From: Halobacteriovoraceae bacterium
Lineage (GTDB): Bacteria > Bdellovibrionota > Bacteriovoracia > Bacteriovoracales > Bacteriovoracaceae
DNA: 64,000 nt
Assembly: GCA_002711995.1 (NCBI GenBank)
Contig: PASN01000014.1
Span: forward strand, 310,001-374,000
Direction: 5' to 3'
Positions 25,980-34,168 of the stretch are shown here, in pieces. Numbering within the stretch: position 1 is the first letter of the stretch; every line of letters begins with the position of its first letter. The notes below the pieces were generated by a model. That model was given only the letters and a program-made list of their open reading frames with translations, searched no databases and was not told the DNA's origin. The position numbers and the translations under genes are program-made.

Positions 25980-26145
25980 AAGTCCTCCTATTTTATGGGG
26001 CCTATGCTGCAGGCCAAACTCCAAAGAACAGGTGGGTAGTGCGCAAATATTAGACACCTCAATACATTTCAAGTTGTAATAATTACAACTCTCTGGAACA
26101 GAGTCCACTAAGAAACTAAGATTGGTGAATAAATCTGGAGGGAAT

Positions 26146-26637
26146 ATGTCTAAATTGGTGTTTACTTTATTATTTTCACTTATGTCATCTTTGGCATTTG
26201 CATCTGAGGTTCACTTGGTTAAGGCCACCAATGATGAGGATAATGAAATCTGTGATTTATACTTGGTATTGGATGAACAAAAAGATATCTCAGGTATTAG
26301 AATTATTAAAACCGTTGAAGGTGAGACAATTGATGATGTTTACCAATATCTTGATGGTAAAGAATACTCCATGGTGATTTCTCGACAACAAGGTAGAGAG
26401 GTTGTGAAAATGAGTTCCTCTAACTTTTCAAGTCATAATGGAGCTAGTTTAAATCTTATCTATTTGTACAACGGGTTTGGATCTACCTATCATGGTAAAA
26501 AGCTTGAGTTGTCCCGAGATGGGGATGAATGGAAGTTGGAGATGGATGGAAAGAGTGTAAGCCACCTGCACTTTGTATCAAATAAAAAATTCTTAGTGGG
26601 AACGGTTGGCATAAAGTTTATTAAAGCAGTTAAGTAA
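26146..26637 (+). CDS. Small secreted protein of unknown function
   Basis: This is a 163-residue protein. The start at 26146 follows GGAGGGAAT and gives a signal peptide (MSKLVFTLLFSLMSSLAFA). The mature chain is beta-rich with a single Cys and no motif I recognise. It is divergent from the SDR gene and may share its regulatory gap of about 170 bases. A hairpin follows the stop codon. Confidence 0.65.
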   Translation: MSKLVFTLLFSLMSSLAFASEVHLVKATNDEDNEICDLYLVLDEQKDISGIRIIKTVEGETIDDVYQYLDGKEYSMVISRQQGREVVKMSSSNFSSHNGASLNLIYLYNGFGSTYHGKKLELSRDGDEWKLEMDGKSVSHLHFVSNKKFLVGTVGIKFIKAVK

Positions 26638-26662
26638 ACAAAGAGCACTTTTTGCTCTTTGT
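26638..26662 (+). terminator. Hairpin after the small secreted protein gene
   Basis: ACAAAGAGCA and TGCTCTTTGT form a perfect ten-pair stem with a five-base loop, starting right after the stop codon. Only CCCATCTT follows, so the U-tract is weak. Confidence 0.45.
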
Positions 26663-26702
26663 CCCATCTTGAATTTTCTACCGGTTAGATTACAATTAAC
26701 CA

Positions 26703-27983
26703 ATGAATTTAAAAATAGAGTCCGGTGGGGAAGAGAGAATCTTTGTATTCCAGGATAAAACCAAAATATCTGTAGGGAGTTCTCCCTCCTGCGACATTTC
26801 CTTACAAGAAGATGGTGTGGAGTCCGTTCACCTTCAAATTCATGAAAAAAATGGCGAGTACTTCGTCGAAGACATGGGAACCAAAGGCGCAACCTTTATC
26901 AATAGCAAATCTCTAGAGACCAATAAGCTAGAGCCCTTTAATTCATTCTTTCCTATTAAGCTTGGCCAAGATGTATTCGTTTATCTATTGGATGAGGTTC
27001 CCTCCATTAACTCAGAGCTCTCTGAAGACACATCAATTAAAATTAATCCTGAAGCTTTGGAGGCCTTAGAGCAGCCTAAGAAGAAAACTAAGGAAGAGCT
27101 GAAGAATGAGCGGGTTTACGTGCCGAAAAGTCACGGGAAGGTTAACCCTGAAAAGATGCCTCGAGAGATTAAGATTCAAAGGAAAAAAATTGTCTTAGGA
27201 AAAAAGGCGAAGAAAAAAAGCAAAAAGAAAGCAGCCTCAAATATCTTCTATGGATTGCTGTTTATTTGCGTTCTTGGTTTTGCCAACAAGGACAGAATCT
27301 TAGGCCTTGTGGTCAGTGAGAAAAAGGTGGTCGAAGCGCCAAAGTCCAAACCTGTTGTCACTCCTAAACCGAAGGTTAAAAAAGACAGCTTCAATGAGAA
27401 GAAGGCCATCGCTGTTGCAAAACTGGATAAATGCCTAAGCAAAGTGGAAGCTGAACTATGTAAACCATTTACGAGCACAAGAGAGCTTCGCTATCCAGAA
27501 GGTTTTGTTCAAATACTTTCAAATTTATACTTAGTTGTGGACATTGATGAGGCCAATAGTTGGAAAAGATATGAGCTCAATCCTAATGAGGAAGAACTTG
27601 GAGCACTTACAAGGCTTGGTCAGCTTCGAATGGGAGCCGCCTTCGATTTGGTTAACTTTAAGTCCAATGACTTTCTAGTGGAGGATGTTGATATATTCAG
27701 CCCGGTGGCATTAAAGGCCGCCATGGTGACCGAGTTGTTTCAATATGATTTATGGGAGAGAATCGGCCAGCTAAAAGATATTGAACAACTCTATGTAATC
27801 CTAGTTGACTCCACGCGAGCAGAGCTCAGGTACCTTGGACATCTTAAAACTGCCTCTAAAGGCCTTGGGGAGTCCATTGATGCCGGCCAACTTAAAAAAG
27901 AACTTCTTTACTACTGGAGAACTGGAATTAAATATGACGATTCTCTTTTGGAGAATGCAAACATCATTTTAAAGAGTTTTTAA
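26703..27983 (+). CDS. FHA-domain membrane protein
   Basis: The 426-residue protein has an N-terminal forkhead-associated fold (1-98: ISVGSSPSCDISL, VESVHLQI, EDMGTKGATFIN), a Lys-rich juxtamembrane stretch (about 130-178), one membrane helix near 180-197, and a ~230-residue periplasmic part. The FHA Arg that normally contacts phosphothreonine (GR in most family members) is replaced, since the motif reads VGSS. It may therefore not bind phosphopeptide. The topology recalls secretion-system or division scaffolds, but no such genes are adjacent. It overlaps the convergent cytochrome gene by 15 bases. Confidence 0.8.
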   Translation: MNLKIESGGEERIFVFQDKTKISVGSSPSCDISLQEDGVESVHLQIHEKNGEYFVEDMGTKGATFINSKSLETNKLEPFNSFFPIKLGQDVFVYLLDEVPSINSELSEDTSIKINPEALEALEQPKKKTKEELKNERVYVPKSHGKVNPEKMPREIKIQRKKIVLGKKAKKKSKKKAASNIFYGLLFICVLGFANKDRILGLVVSEKKVVEAPKSKPVVTPKPKVKKDSFNEKKAIAVAKLDKCLSKVEAELCKPFTSTRELRYPEGFVQILSNLYLVVDIDEANSWKRYELNPNEEELGALTRLGQLRMGAAFDLVNFKSNDFLVEDVDIFSPVALKAAMVTELFQYDLWERIGQLKDIEQLYVILVDSTRAELRYLGHLKTASKGLGESIDAGQLKKELLYYWRTGIKYDDSLLENANIILKSF

Positions 27984-29696
27984 AAACTCTATTAGCTCCA
28001 GCTTCTCTTTGTAGTTAAATTTTTCACGTCCATCATCAGTCAACAACATCTTTGTGTGTCCTTGATTTGAAGTCCCAGGCCTTGTGGCATTGAAGTGATA
28101 TTCTTTGTCTTCTTTATAAGGAGAGCGAATCTTCTTAGGTGCAGGGTAGCCATTTTTAACCACATCAAAGTCTCTCTCTTTACTGTGCGCAGGCACTGCA
28201 ATGTAGCTCTTAGGACGTTTAAAATCAGGTGTGATCACGTCAAAAAGAGTTGGAACGCTGTTGTTGTGAAAGTAAGGCAATCTGGCCCAAACTCCCACTA
28301 ACGGTGGTGGAACATATCCTTTTTGAGGTTTTACAATAGTTCCTATCGTTTCTGAAATTTTAAGACGGTTTAGGTCTTTGTAAAAATATCTCATACCCTC
28401 CGCTCTATAAGGGTCTGTGCCAACGTCAATTACTGGAGTTTTTTTATGATACCAAACCTTGGTTGTTTCAAGTTGTTCTGAATAGGAGAGTCCTTCCGGA
28501 TTCTCCCAAGCTTTCTCATACTTTCCATGGCAGCCTGAACAGTTTTTCAAAAAAAGCTTTTGTCCACGCTTGGCCTTGGCAATATTGATTTGGTTGGGAA
28601 AAAACTTTTGATATTTTGGAGCTTTAGTTGAAAACACAAACGCCGTGAGCTCTTCAATTGTGTCGGTGTTTCTTACCAGCCATCCTTCCAATTGTCTCAG
28701 ATCAACACCTCTTCCAATTTCGTTCCATAAAAAATTTGTGTGGATTGGATTCCCAGAAACGATTGAACCATCGCTTAGCCATCTGGTTTTATATTTTAAA
28801 TTCCACCAAACTGCAGGCTTGGAATCAGCAGGCACATTTCTTAATCTATTTCTTCGAGGGAACTTTGCTCTCCAAGGATTTAAGCTTGCATACTCATCTT
28901 CAGATCGTTTTGATAGGCTAAGTCCCACTTGGGCAAGACTTGTATCAAGTCCTAGCTCCAGGGGCGGCCTTACCTCCACATACTTTAAGGCGTGTTTTGC
29001 CCTTTTGAATATATAGAGATCCTCGTCACTAGGGTTGAACAAAAGCTTAAACGCTGCTGAGGGAACTTTGCTAATCATAGATTGGCCAAGGTGAAAAAAT
29101 TCGTTTGCCTTGGGGAATCTATTAGTCATTCCCAGAACCTTGGTTCCAAAAAGATCTGAGCTATGGCAAGCGGCACAGCTAAAGGTGGTGCTTCTAGTCC
29201 CATGGATACTATTAGTTGTGACTCCCATTCTTTGTTTTTGTATGTCATGGCCCATATAAGGGATCTTGTTCGGTGTTTTGGGATCTGGATGTTTTGGATA
29301 TTTATGAAGACCTAACCAAGTGAAGATTTCATCCATACTTCTAAATTTCGAAATCTTTTTAGCAATTTTAAAGATGAATTTTCTTAGTGGGGAAGCGTCT
29401 TCTTCATTAAAAAACCTGTTAACTGACTCATTAGGAATCATGAGATTGGTTACAGTTACAGGGTAGTAAAGTGAGTGCTTTGCACCTTCTGTTAGGGTTT
29501 GATCTAAGGCCTCAGGGCCTAAATCATATATATTGGCCCTATTTCCATCTCTGTAACAAACATAATGTTCATTGTGCCATTCACATATTTCATTTCCTGG
29601 AAGTTCTGAGGATGAGCTCCAATCTGGGGTATTGGAATAAACCAAATTTATTGAAAATGAGTATAAAAATAGTATAAGGTAAGTTTTTGAAATCAC
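27969..29696 (-). CDS. Di-haem cytochrome, RoxA-like
   Basis: This is a 575-residue exported protein with a signal peptide and two haem-attachment motifs, CAACH near residue 170 and CSGCH near residue 390. PYFHNNSVPTLFDVI in the last third is typical of RoxA/RoxB-like di-haem proteins, distantly related to cytochrome c peroxidases. Known RoxA enzymes cleave polyisoprene, but most relatives are uncharacterised. An oxidative activity on a long-chain or aromatic substrate, or peroxidase activity, is possible. It is monocistronic as far as can be seen. Confidence 0.82.
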   Translation of the reverse strand: MISKTYLILFLYSFSINLVYSNTPDWSSSSELPGNEICEWHNEHYVCYRDGNRANIYDLGPEALDQTLTEGAKHSLYYPVTVTNLMIPNESVNRFFNEEDASPLRKFIFKIAKKISKFRSMDEIFTWLGLHKYPKHPDPKTPNKIPYMGHDIQKQRMGVTTNSIHGTRSTTFSCAACHSSDLFGTKVLGMTNRFPKANEFFHLGQSMISKVPSAAFKLLFNPSDEDLYIFKRAKHALKYVEVRPPLELGLDTSLAQVGLSLSKRSEDEYASLNPWRAKFPRRNRLRNVPADSKPAVWWNLKYKTRWLSDGSIVSGNPIHTNFLWNEIGRGVDLRQLEGWLVRNTDTIEELTAFVFSTKAPKYQKFFPNQINIAKAKRGQKLFLKNCSGCHGKYEKAWENPEGLSYSEQLETTKVWYHKKTPVIDVGTDPYRAEGMRYFYKDLNRLKISETIGTIVKPQKGYVPPPLVGVWARLPYFHNNSVPTLFDVITPDFKRPKSYIAVPAHSKERDFDVVKNGYPAPKKIRSPYKEDKEYHFNATRPGTSNQGHTKMLLTDDGREKFNYKEKLELIEFLKTL

Positions 29697-29850
29697 GTAG
29701 AAGACTCCCTATGTTTTGGGAATCATGTCAATAGTTGAGTAGGTTTGTCAATTCACCGTGTAATACTTTATCTCACCGAAATTATTCTGTTTTTTTATTC
29801 TTCGTTTTTTGCTGATTTATTTTAAAAGGCCATTATTGTATGATCTTGCT

Positions 29851-29934
29851 ACCAACTCACTTTGTTGCTTTTGTGAGTTGGTTCCTCCCAGTAATAAATG
29901 GCCTTCCCCAAAAATAGGCCATTTATTACTTGGG
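29851..29934. repeat. Two adjacent inverted repeats between two minus-strand genes
   Basis: ACCAACTCAC (29851) pairs with GTGAGTTGGT (29873). Next, an arm starting CCCAGTAATAAATGGCC (29887) pairs with a partner ending at 29934, with a single bulged A and a 13-base loop. The second hairpin is unusually long. They lie downstream of the pseudo-receiver gene and upstream of the di-haem cytochrome. Neither is followed by a clean T-run, so a pure terminator role is doubtful. Confidence 0.6.
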
Positions 29935-29946
29935 CCTTTAAAAAAT

Positions 29947-30474
29947 CTATAAATTTCCTGCCTTCTGAATTGCTGCTTTTAAAGTTTCCACTTTAAAAGG
30001 TGCGCTTACGTATGCTTTGGCACCTGACTTTGTATTTTGATGCTGCTGGGCCTTTTCTTCCGAGAGGTTTTTGGCCATAATGACTGTGCCAATTTTAGGA
30101 AACTTCGTTTTAATCTGAGCACATAGCTGATTTACCGCCTTAGGGGCCGCATTATAGTTAAACACTACAACCTGGTCCTTTTGGGACTGCAAATGAGTGT
30201 TGAGCTCCTTAAGGTTGTCCACCACTGAATACTGATAGGGAGAAGGGAAGCTTCCAACATTTTTAGAAAAAAAGTCAGATTGGAAGTCAAAAAGAACTAC
30301 GCTTAAGGGCTGTTCAGGAGACTGTGACTCTTCTTGCTCGCTATCATCGACTGCCGCTGCGAACTCAATCTCGCTGGCCACATCATCTAATTGGTCTTGT
30401 TCTGATTTAGCTTCTTCCCTTAGGCTATTAAGATCTAAAACTACGGTTGGCTTGTCGTCTTCTTGGTCTGACAT
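29947..30474 (-). CDS. Pseudo-receiver domain protein
   Basis: This is a 175-residue protein. The first ~55 residues are an acidic, Gln-rich disordered region. Residues 56-175 look like a response-regulator receiver fold with LSVVLFDFQSDFF, then QVVVFNYNAAPK where the phosphoacceptor Asp should stand, and GAKAYVSAPFKVETLKAAI, matching the usual KP(F) end. The phosphorylation Asp appears to be Asn, so it is probably not phosphorylated. It is divergent from an acidic coiled-coil gene whose product has a similar disordered acidic start; the two may work together. Confidence 0.65.
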   Translation of the reverse strand: MSDQEDDKPTVVLDLNSLREEAKSEQDQLDDVASEIEFAAAVDDSEQEESQSPEQPLSVVLFDFQSDFFSKNVGSFPSPYQYSVVDNLKELNTHLQSQKDQVVVFNYNAAPKAVNQLCAQIKTKFPKIGTVIMAKNLSEEKAQQHQNTKSGAKAYVSAPFKVETLKAAIQKAGNL

Positions 30475-30587
30475 ACACTTCCTTTTTTATCTTTGGCCTA
30501 TTATAGCAGAAAATGTAAGTGTTTGAAATCCCGGTTTTAGTCCTTAAAACCTAGTTGGTCTGGTTTCATAATTAAAGAAATAAATAG

Positions 30588-30635
30588 AAAAGCCGATGGG
30601 TAACATAAGATAACCCTATTGGCGTAGGCTTTTTT
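30588..30635 (+). promoter_or_regulatory. Hairpin with T-run directly before a start codon
   Basis: An outer stem AAAAGCC/GGCTTTT encloses an inner stem CCGATGGGT/ACCC(T)ATTGG, and six T run straight into the ATG at 30636. It resembles an intrinsic terminator or leader control element, and it leaves no normal ribosome binding site for the next gene. Confidence 0.4.
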
Positions 30636-31229
30636 ATGGCATTGGAAGATTTAGACCTCGAATTTGAGGACGAAGAAGAACAAAGGCAAGACGACGCTAT
30701 AAGCGTTGATGTTGATTTGAGCTTCTCCGTTGTTGGAGAAGAGGATACCAGTTCGCCTAAAGAAGATCCTGCGCAAACACTTGAAAACAATCCACCAAGC
30801 ACACCTGAACATACAGAAGCTGCTTCTTTTGATCATGCCGAGGTCGCAAACCTCGAGGATGCTAGAAAGAAAGCGCAGAGTGAACAACGTTCCGCAAGAC
30901 CTGCTCCTGAAAGGTCTACGCCAAAAGCCAACGAGGACAGTCTTGCGGACGTTCACCACTCTAACGAACTTGAAGAGATTAAGGCGCAACTTAAAGAGCT
31001 CAAAGAGCAAATGAGTCAATTCCAAGAAGAGGGCGACACGCGGCTTGCCGTTCAAAAAGCAAAGTCAGACCTCGCAACGGAGTTTCTAAGCGATGCAAAG
31101 CTTTTGGATCATCAAGTGAATGTAATTCTTAAAAGGATACATTCCAAAGTGCCAGGGCTTAAAAAAGAAGTATTGATCATTAACAAGTATATAAAAGAAT
31201 TTCTTAAAAACAGCTCTTCAAAGAAGTAA
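30636..31229 (+). CDS. Acidic disordered and coiled-coil protein
   Basis: This is a 197-residue protein. The N-terminal ~100 residues are strongly acidic and Pro/Ser-rich (MALEDLDLEFEDEEEQRQDD). A coiled coil runs from about 108 to 135 (NELEEIKAQLKELKEQMSQF). The C-terminal ~65 residues are helical and basic, ending KKEVLIINKYIKEFLKNSSS. No signal peptide or membrane helix is present, so it is cytoplasmic. The family is not recognised. The start codon follows a hairpin and T-run with no obvious ribosome binding site, so the true start is uncertain. Confidence 0.62.
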   Translation: MALEDLDLEFEDEEEQRQDDAISVDVDLSFSVVGEEDTSSPKEDPAQTLENNPPSTPEHTEAASFDHAEVANLEDARKKAQSEQRSARPAPERSTPKANEDSLADVHHSNELEEIKAQLKELKEQMSQFQEEGDTRLAVQKAKSDLATEFLSDAKLLDHQVNVILKRIHSKVPGLKKEVLIINKYIKEFLKNSSSKK

Positions 31230-31232
31230 AGA

Positions 31233-32078
31233 CTAGGCCTTTACCTTGGCCGCTGCATACCGCGAACTCATAATTACACTTACTATTATAATGCCCATAC
31301 CCGCAATGCTGATCCAACTAAGCATTTCGTCAAAAAAGATAATTCCAGTTAACAGGGCCCAAACAGCAGTCAAATAGTTGAAGTGACTTATCTTAGATGC
31401 GGACTCTGCCATGTAGGCCTTAGTCATGAAAACTTGGGCTATTTGAGTGCACACCCCAATTAGAATAAGTCCAAACAAGTCGGAAAGAATTGGAGTCACC
31501 CAAACAGGCACAAGAAAAGGCAAACAGACCGGAATCGTTATTAGGGGAAAGAAAAAGATAATCAGCTGGTGATGTGCCCTATCCTTTAAGAGTCTTATAA
31601 AGTTGTAGGCCAACCCCGCAAACAAAGCAGCTGTCATTCCCATCATGAAATGCAATAAGCTCGTGTTCGGGTCAAAGCTTTTCATTAGGGCGGCGCCCAC
31701 GAAGCCAGCGACTATAAATGGCCATTGTTTTGGGTTGGGGGATTCTTTGACCAAAAACACACTAAGAACAACTGTGAAAACAGGGGCCAGGTAAAGAACA
31801 GTAACCGCAGTTGCCAAAGGCATTACTTGAATTGTGTAAAAGTATAAACTCAGCGCTATGGCACCGCATAGACCCCTTAAAAAAAGAAGATTAAAATGCT
31901 CGTTGAAGATTTTGATTTTCTTTTGCCAGATTACTGAGTAGGAGAGTATTAATGTCACTAGGGATCTGAAAAATACAATTTCTATTGCTGGGATATGGGA
32001 ATAGTATTTAACTAATGCATTGATAATGCTAAAAAATAAACTGGCCAATAATATGTGTTTCACACCGGTAGAAAGCAT
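31233..32078 (-). CDS. DMT-family (EamA) transporter
   Basis: The 281-residue protein has about ten membrane helices arranged as two EamA repeats. AIEIVFFRSLVTLILSY and FLRGLCGAIALSLYFYTIQV match the first repeat, and ALFAGLAYNFIRLL with SHFNYLTAVWALLTGIIFFDE the second. Family members export metabolites or amino acids; the substrate here is unknown. It converges with the coiled-coil gene after three bases. Confidence 0.88.
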   Translation of the reverse strand: MLSTGVKHILLASLFFSIINALVKYYSHIPAIEIVFFRSLVTLILSYSVIWQKKIKIFNEHFNLLFLRGLCGAIALSLYFYTIQVMPLATAVTVLYLAPVFTVVLSVFLVKESPNPKQWPFIVAGFVGAALMKSFDPNTSLLHFMMGMTAALFAGLAYNFIRLLKDRAHHQLIIFFFPLITIPVCLPFLVPVWVTPILSDLFGLILIGVCTQIAQVFMTKAYMAESASKISHFNYLTAVWALLTGIIFFDEMLSWISIAGMGIIIVSVIMSSRYAAAKVKA

Positions 32079-32113
32079 AAAAGGCAGTATTGCACAAAGT
32101 GGAGTTAAGGTCT

Positions 32114-32794
32114 ATGACAGCTATCAAAAAACTAAAAAACTTGGAATATTTGGATAATATAAAAGGCGAGGACAGCGCAGTTGTCCTATTTCATGGATAC
32201 GGAGCAAGCATGCAAGACTTGCACGGAATCTCCAATTATTCCCAAGCGAAGTATGATTGGTTTTTTCCAAATGGACCCATTTCTGTCCCTCTAGGGTTTA
32301 TGATGGAAGGCCGTGCGTGGTTCCCTATAGATATGCAAGAGCTAGAGAGGGCCATGGCGACAGGAACTCATAGAAGTTTCAGAGAAAAGCGAAGCGATGA
32401 GTTTGATCGCTCTAAGGATATGGCGCTCGAGTTCTTAGAGGATATGAGAAAGCGCTATGACAAACTGGTCGTGGGAGGTTTTTCTCAAGGGGCCATGCTT
32501 GCATCTCATACTTTTTCCCAGGCAAAAGCTGATGGATTAGCCCTTCTTTCAGGCACACTTATTGATGAGGCATCTTTAACAAAGTCTGTGGAGTCTCCAC
32601 GGTGCAAGAGCTTTTTTCAGTCTCATGGAAAAAGTGATCCAGTTCTTTCGTATAAACAGGCCAAAGACTTGTACGATCTACTAGTTGATAAAAACCTTGA
32701 AGGTGAGTTTATTGAGTTTCAGGGCGCCCATGAAATACCTGAATCAGTTTTAATTGGACTGGATAAATATCTGAATAAAATTAAGCGGCCATAG
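32114..32794 (+). CDS. Carboxylesterase/phospholipase-like alpha/beta hydrolase
   Basis: This is a 226-residue hydrolase with the Abhydrolase_2 (YpfH/Est-like) layout: VVLFHGYGAS for the oxyanion region, GGFSQGAML for the nucleophilic Ser, KSDPVLS for the acid, and GAHEIP for the His. The PNGPISVPLG stretch is typical of this group. No signal peptide is visible, so it is cytoplasmic. The ATG at 32114 is chosen because GGAGTTAAGG precedes it. It overlaps the next convergent gene by 14 bases. Confidence 0.86.
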   Translation: MTAIKKLKNLEYLDNIKGEDSAVVLFHGYGASMQDLHGISNYSQAKYDWFFPNGPISVPLGFMMEGRAWFPIDMQELERAMATGTHRSFREKRSDEFDRSKDMALEFLEDMRKRYDKLVVGGFSQGAMLASHTFSQAKADGLALLSGTLIDEASLTKSVESPRCKSFFQSHGKSDPVLSYKQAKDLYDLLVDKNLEGEFIEFQGAHEIPESVLIGLDKYLNKIKRP

Positions 32795-33236
32795 GTGTCG
32801 CTTCTTCATTCATTTTATGCATCTGGAGCTCAAGAAATTCCTTTGAGCCCACTGGAAAATCAATAAAGTATAGGGCATATGTTCTGCCATCTTTTAGCTT
32901 TAACACCAACGTTCCAAAACCTTTCTCTTCCTTGGGAGCTATAACACTTTCTATCTCAGCAAAGTCTATTCTCGTTCCCTGTCCTAGTGTCATTCCAGCT
33001 TTGATGTGATCTTTGTATATTAAAACTACATGGTTTTTGTCGTAGTAAAAAAGAGCGCATACAAAAAAGACCAAAGAAAGGCCTAGGCCTAAAGCAAGGT
33101 CTCCCGTGCTAATCGAGGAAGTAAAACGCGACATAAGGTAGCATTGCACTCCAAAGACTGCTGTTAGGAGAGGCAGTACTCCTGTAATGTGTTCCATGTG
33201 ATTTATTCTTGAAAATTTTGCGATTGCTTTATCCAT
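32781..33236 (-). CDS. Small membrane protein with PH-like C-terminus
   Basis: This is a 151-residue protein. Two hydrophobic helices lie in residues 15-65. A ~75-residue cytoplasmic part follows (VVLIYKDHIKAGMTLGQGTR, then IDFAEIESVIA) that resembles the bacterial PH-like domain of YdbT-type proteins. Function is unknown. Its 3' end overlaps the hydrolase gene. Confidence 0.6.
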   Translation of the reverse strand: MDKAIAKFSRINHMEHITGVLPLLTAVFGVQCYLMSRFTSSISTGDLALGLGLSLVFFVCALFYYDKNHVVLIYKDHIKAGMTLGQGTRIDFAEIESVIAPKEEKGFGTLVLKLKDGRTYALYFIDFPVGSKEFLELQMHKMNEEATPMAA

Positions 33237-33335
33237 GAGTGACTTGTCGGCAAAATATTCCCATGGCCTGAACTTTTTTTATTCTGTTGTGCCTTGTCTG
33301 CCTATTATCCGAAAAGCCCTATAGAAAGGGGTGTC

Positions 33336-34040
33336 ATGAAAAAGTTCTTTGTACTATTTATAGTGGTTATTTGCGTTGTTTTCGTGTTTTGGAAAAGTGA
33401 AAGCGAAAAAAATAGGTTTACCGAATTTAACTATAAAAAGCCTTTTGAGTTCAACCCCACAAAGCTTCCTGAAAGGAAGGTGGCCTCATTGAATAAGAGA
33501 ACAAGGCCATCTACTAAAAAGAGAACTAATGAAGGTTTAAAGCAATTTAAAAAGGGGACAGAGGATGTTCCAACTCTTAAAGATTATAAGCTTTCCGCAA
33601 AACAGGTTGGCGCCACTCCAAAAGTTGCTGATTTAAATGTTGGTGGTGAATCTTATCACCTTTTAGAAAATAAATTTGCCGTTAACGCTCAGGAGTACGA
33701 TGTACCTCCAGCTGGCAGTGATAAAATCAACAATCACTATATTGTTGATGGAATCGATGCTCCCAGAGACGCATTAAGAGTTCTAGAGAATGCAAAGACT
33801 GGTGGACTTGCCGTATTTACAGGAATTTTAAAAGTTAAGTTGAGCGACATGTCCCAGCTGGATATTTTGCTCTCTCAGTACGACTGTGTCGTGGAGAACT
33901 CTTACCCTCATATCAATGTGGTCCTTATAAAGTTTTCCGACTACGAACTCACAATTCAAGCACATGAAGAGATATCAAAATTAGAGTGGGTTATTCGCTC
34001 TGAAGTGGAACTGCTTGAATACTCAAGGGGATCAAAATAA
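33336..34040 (+). CDS. Membrane-anchored protein of unknown function
   Basis: This is a 234-residue protein with one N-terminal helix (KKFFVLFIVVICVVFVFW), then a basic linker (KRTRPSTKKRT) and a periplasmic part. Residues 155-230 resemble a small alpha/beta unit (GGLAVFTGILKVKLSDMSQL through HINVVLIKFSDYEL). The start at 33336 follows GAAAGGGGTGTC and removes a poor 14-residue extension. No family is recognised. It lies upstream of the subtilisin-like lipoprotein gene with a 128-base gap. Confidence 0.6.
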   Translation: MKKFFVLFIVVICVVFVFWKSESEKNRFTEFNYKKPFEFNPTKLPERKVASLNKRTRPSTKKRTNEGLKQFKKGTEDVPTLKDYKLSAKQVGATPKVADLNVGGESYHLLENKFAVNAQEYDVPPAGSDKINNHYIVDGIDAPRDALRVLENAKTGGLAVFTGILKVKLSDMSQLDILLSQYDCVVENSYPHINVVLIKFSDYELTIQAHEEISKLEWVIRSEVELLEYSRGSK

Positions 34041-34168
34041 TTGCCAACAAGCAAAGGCAATCGATCGTTTTTGAGGAAAGGGAAGGCATAGAAATTCAAT
34101 GGTTTGGCGGCAGATTAAGTTTTTTTATATTAATGCCGTAAAATAAGTAAGTTGGAATACATAAATTA

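Noticed and set aside
25980-26108. Longer N-terminus for the SDR protein
   Set aside because: A perfect AGGAGG stands just before the ATG at 25979, and the added residues look like non-coding sequence.
26122-26145. Upstream ATG of the small secreted protein
   Set aside because: The ATG at 26146 follows GGAGGG and begins the signal peptide; the earlier start adds polar residues before it.
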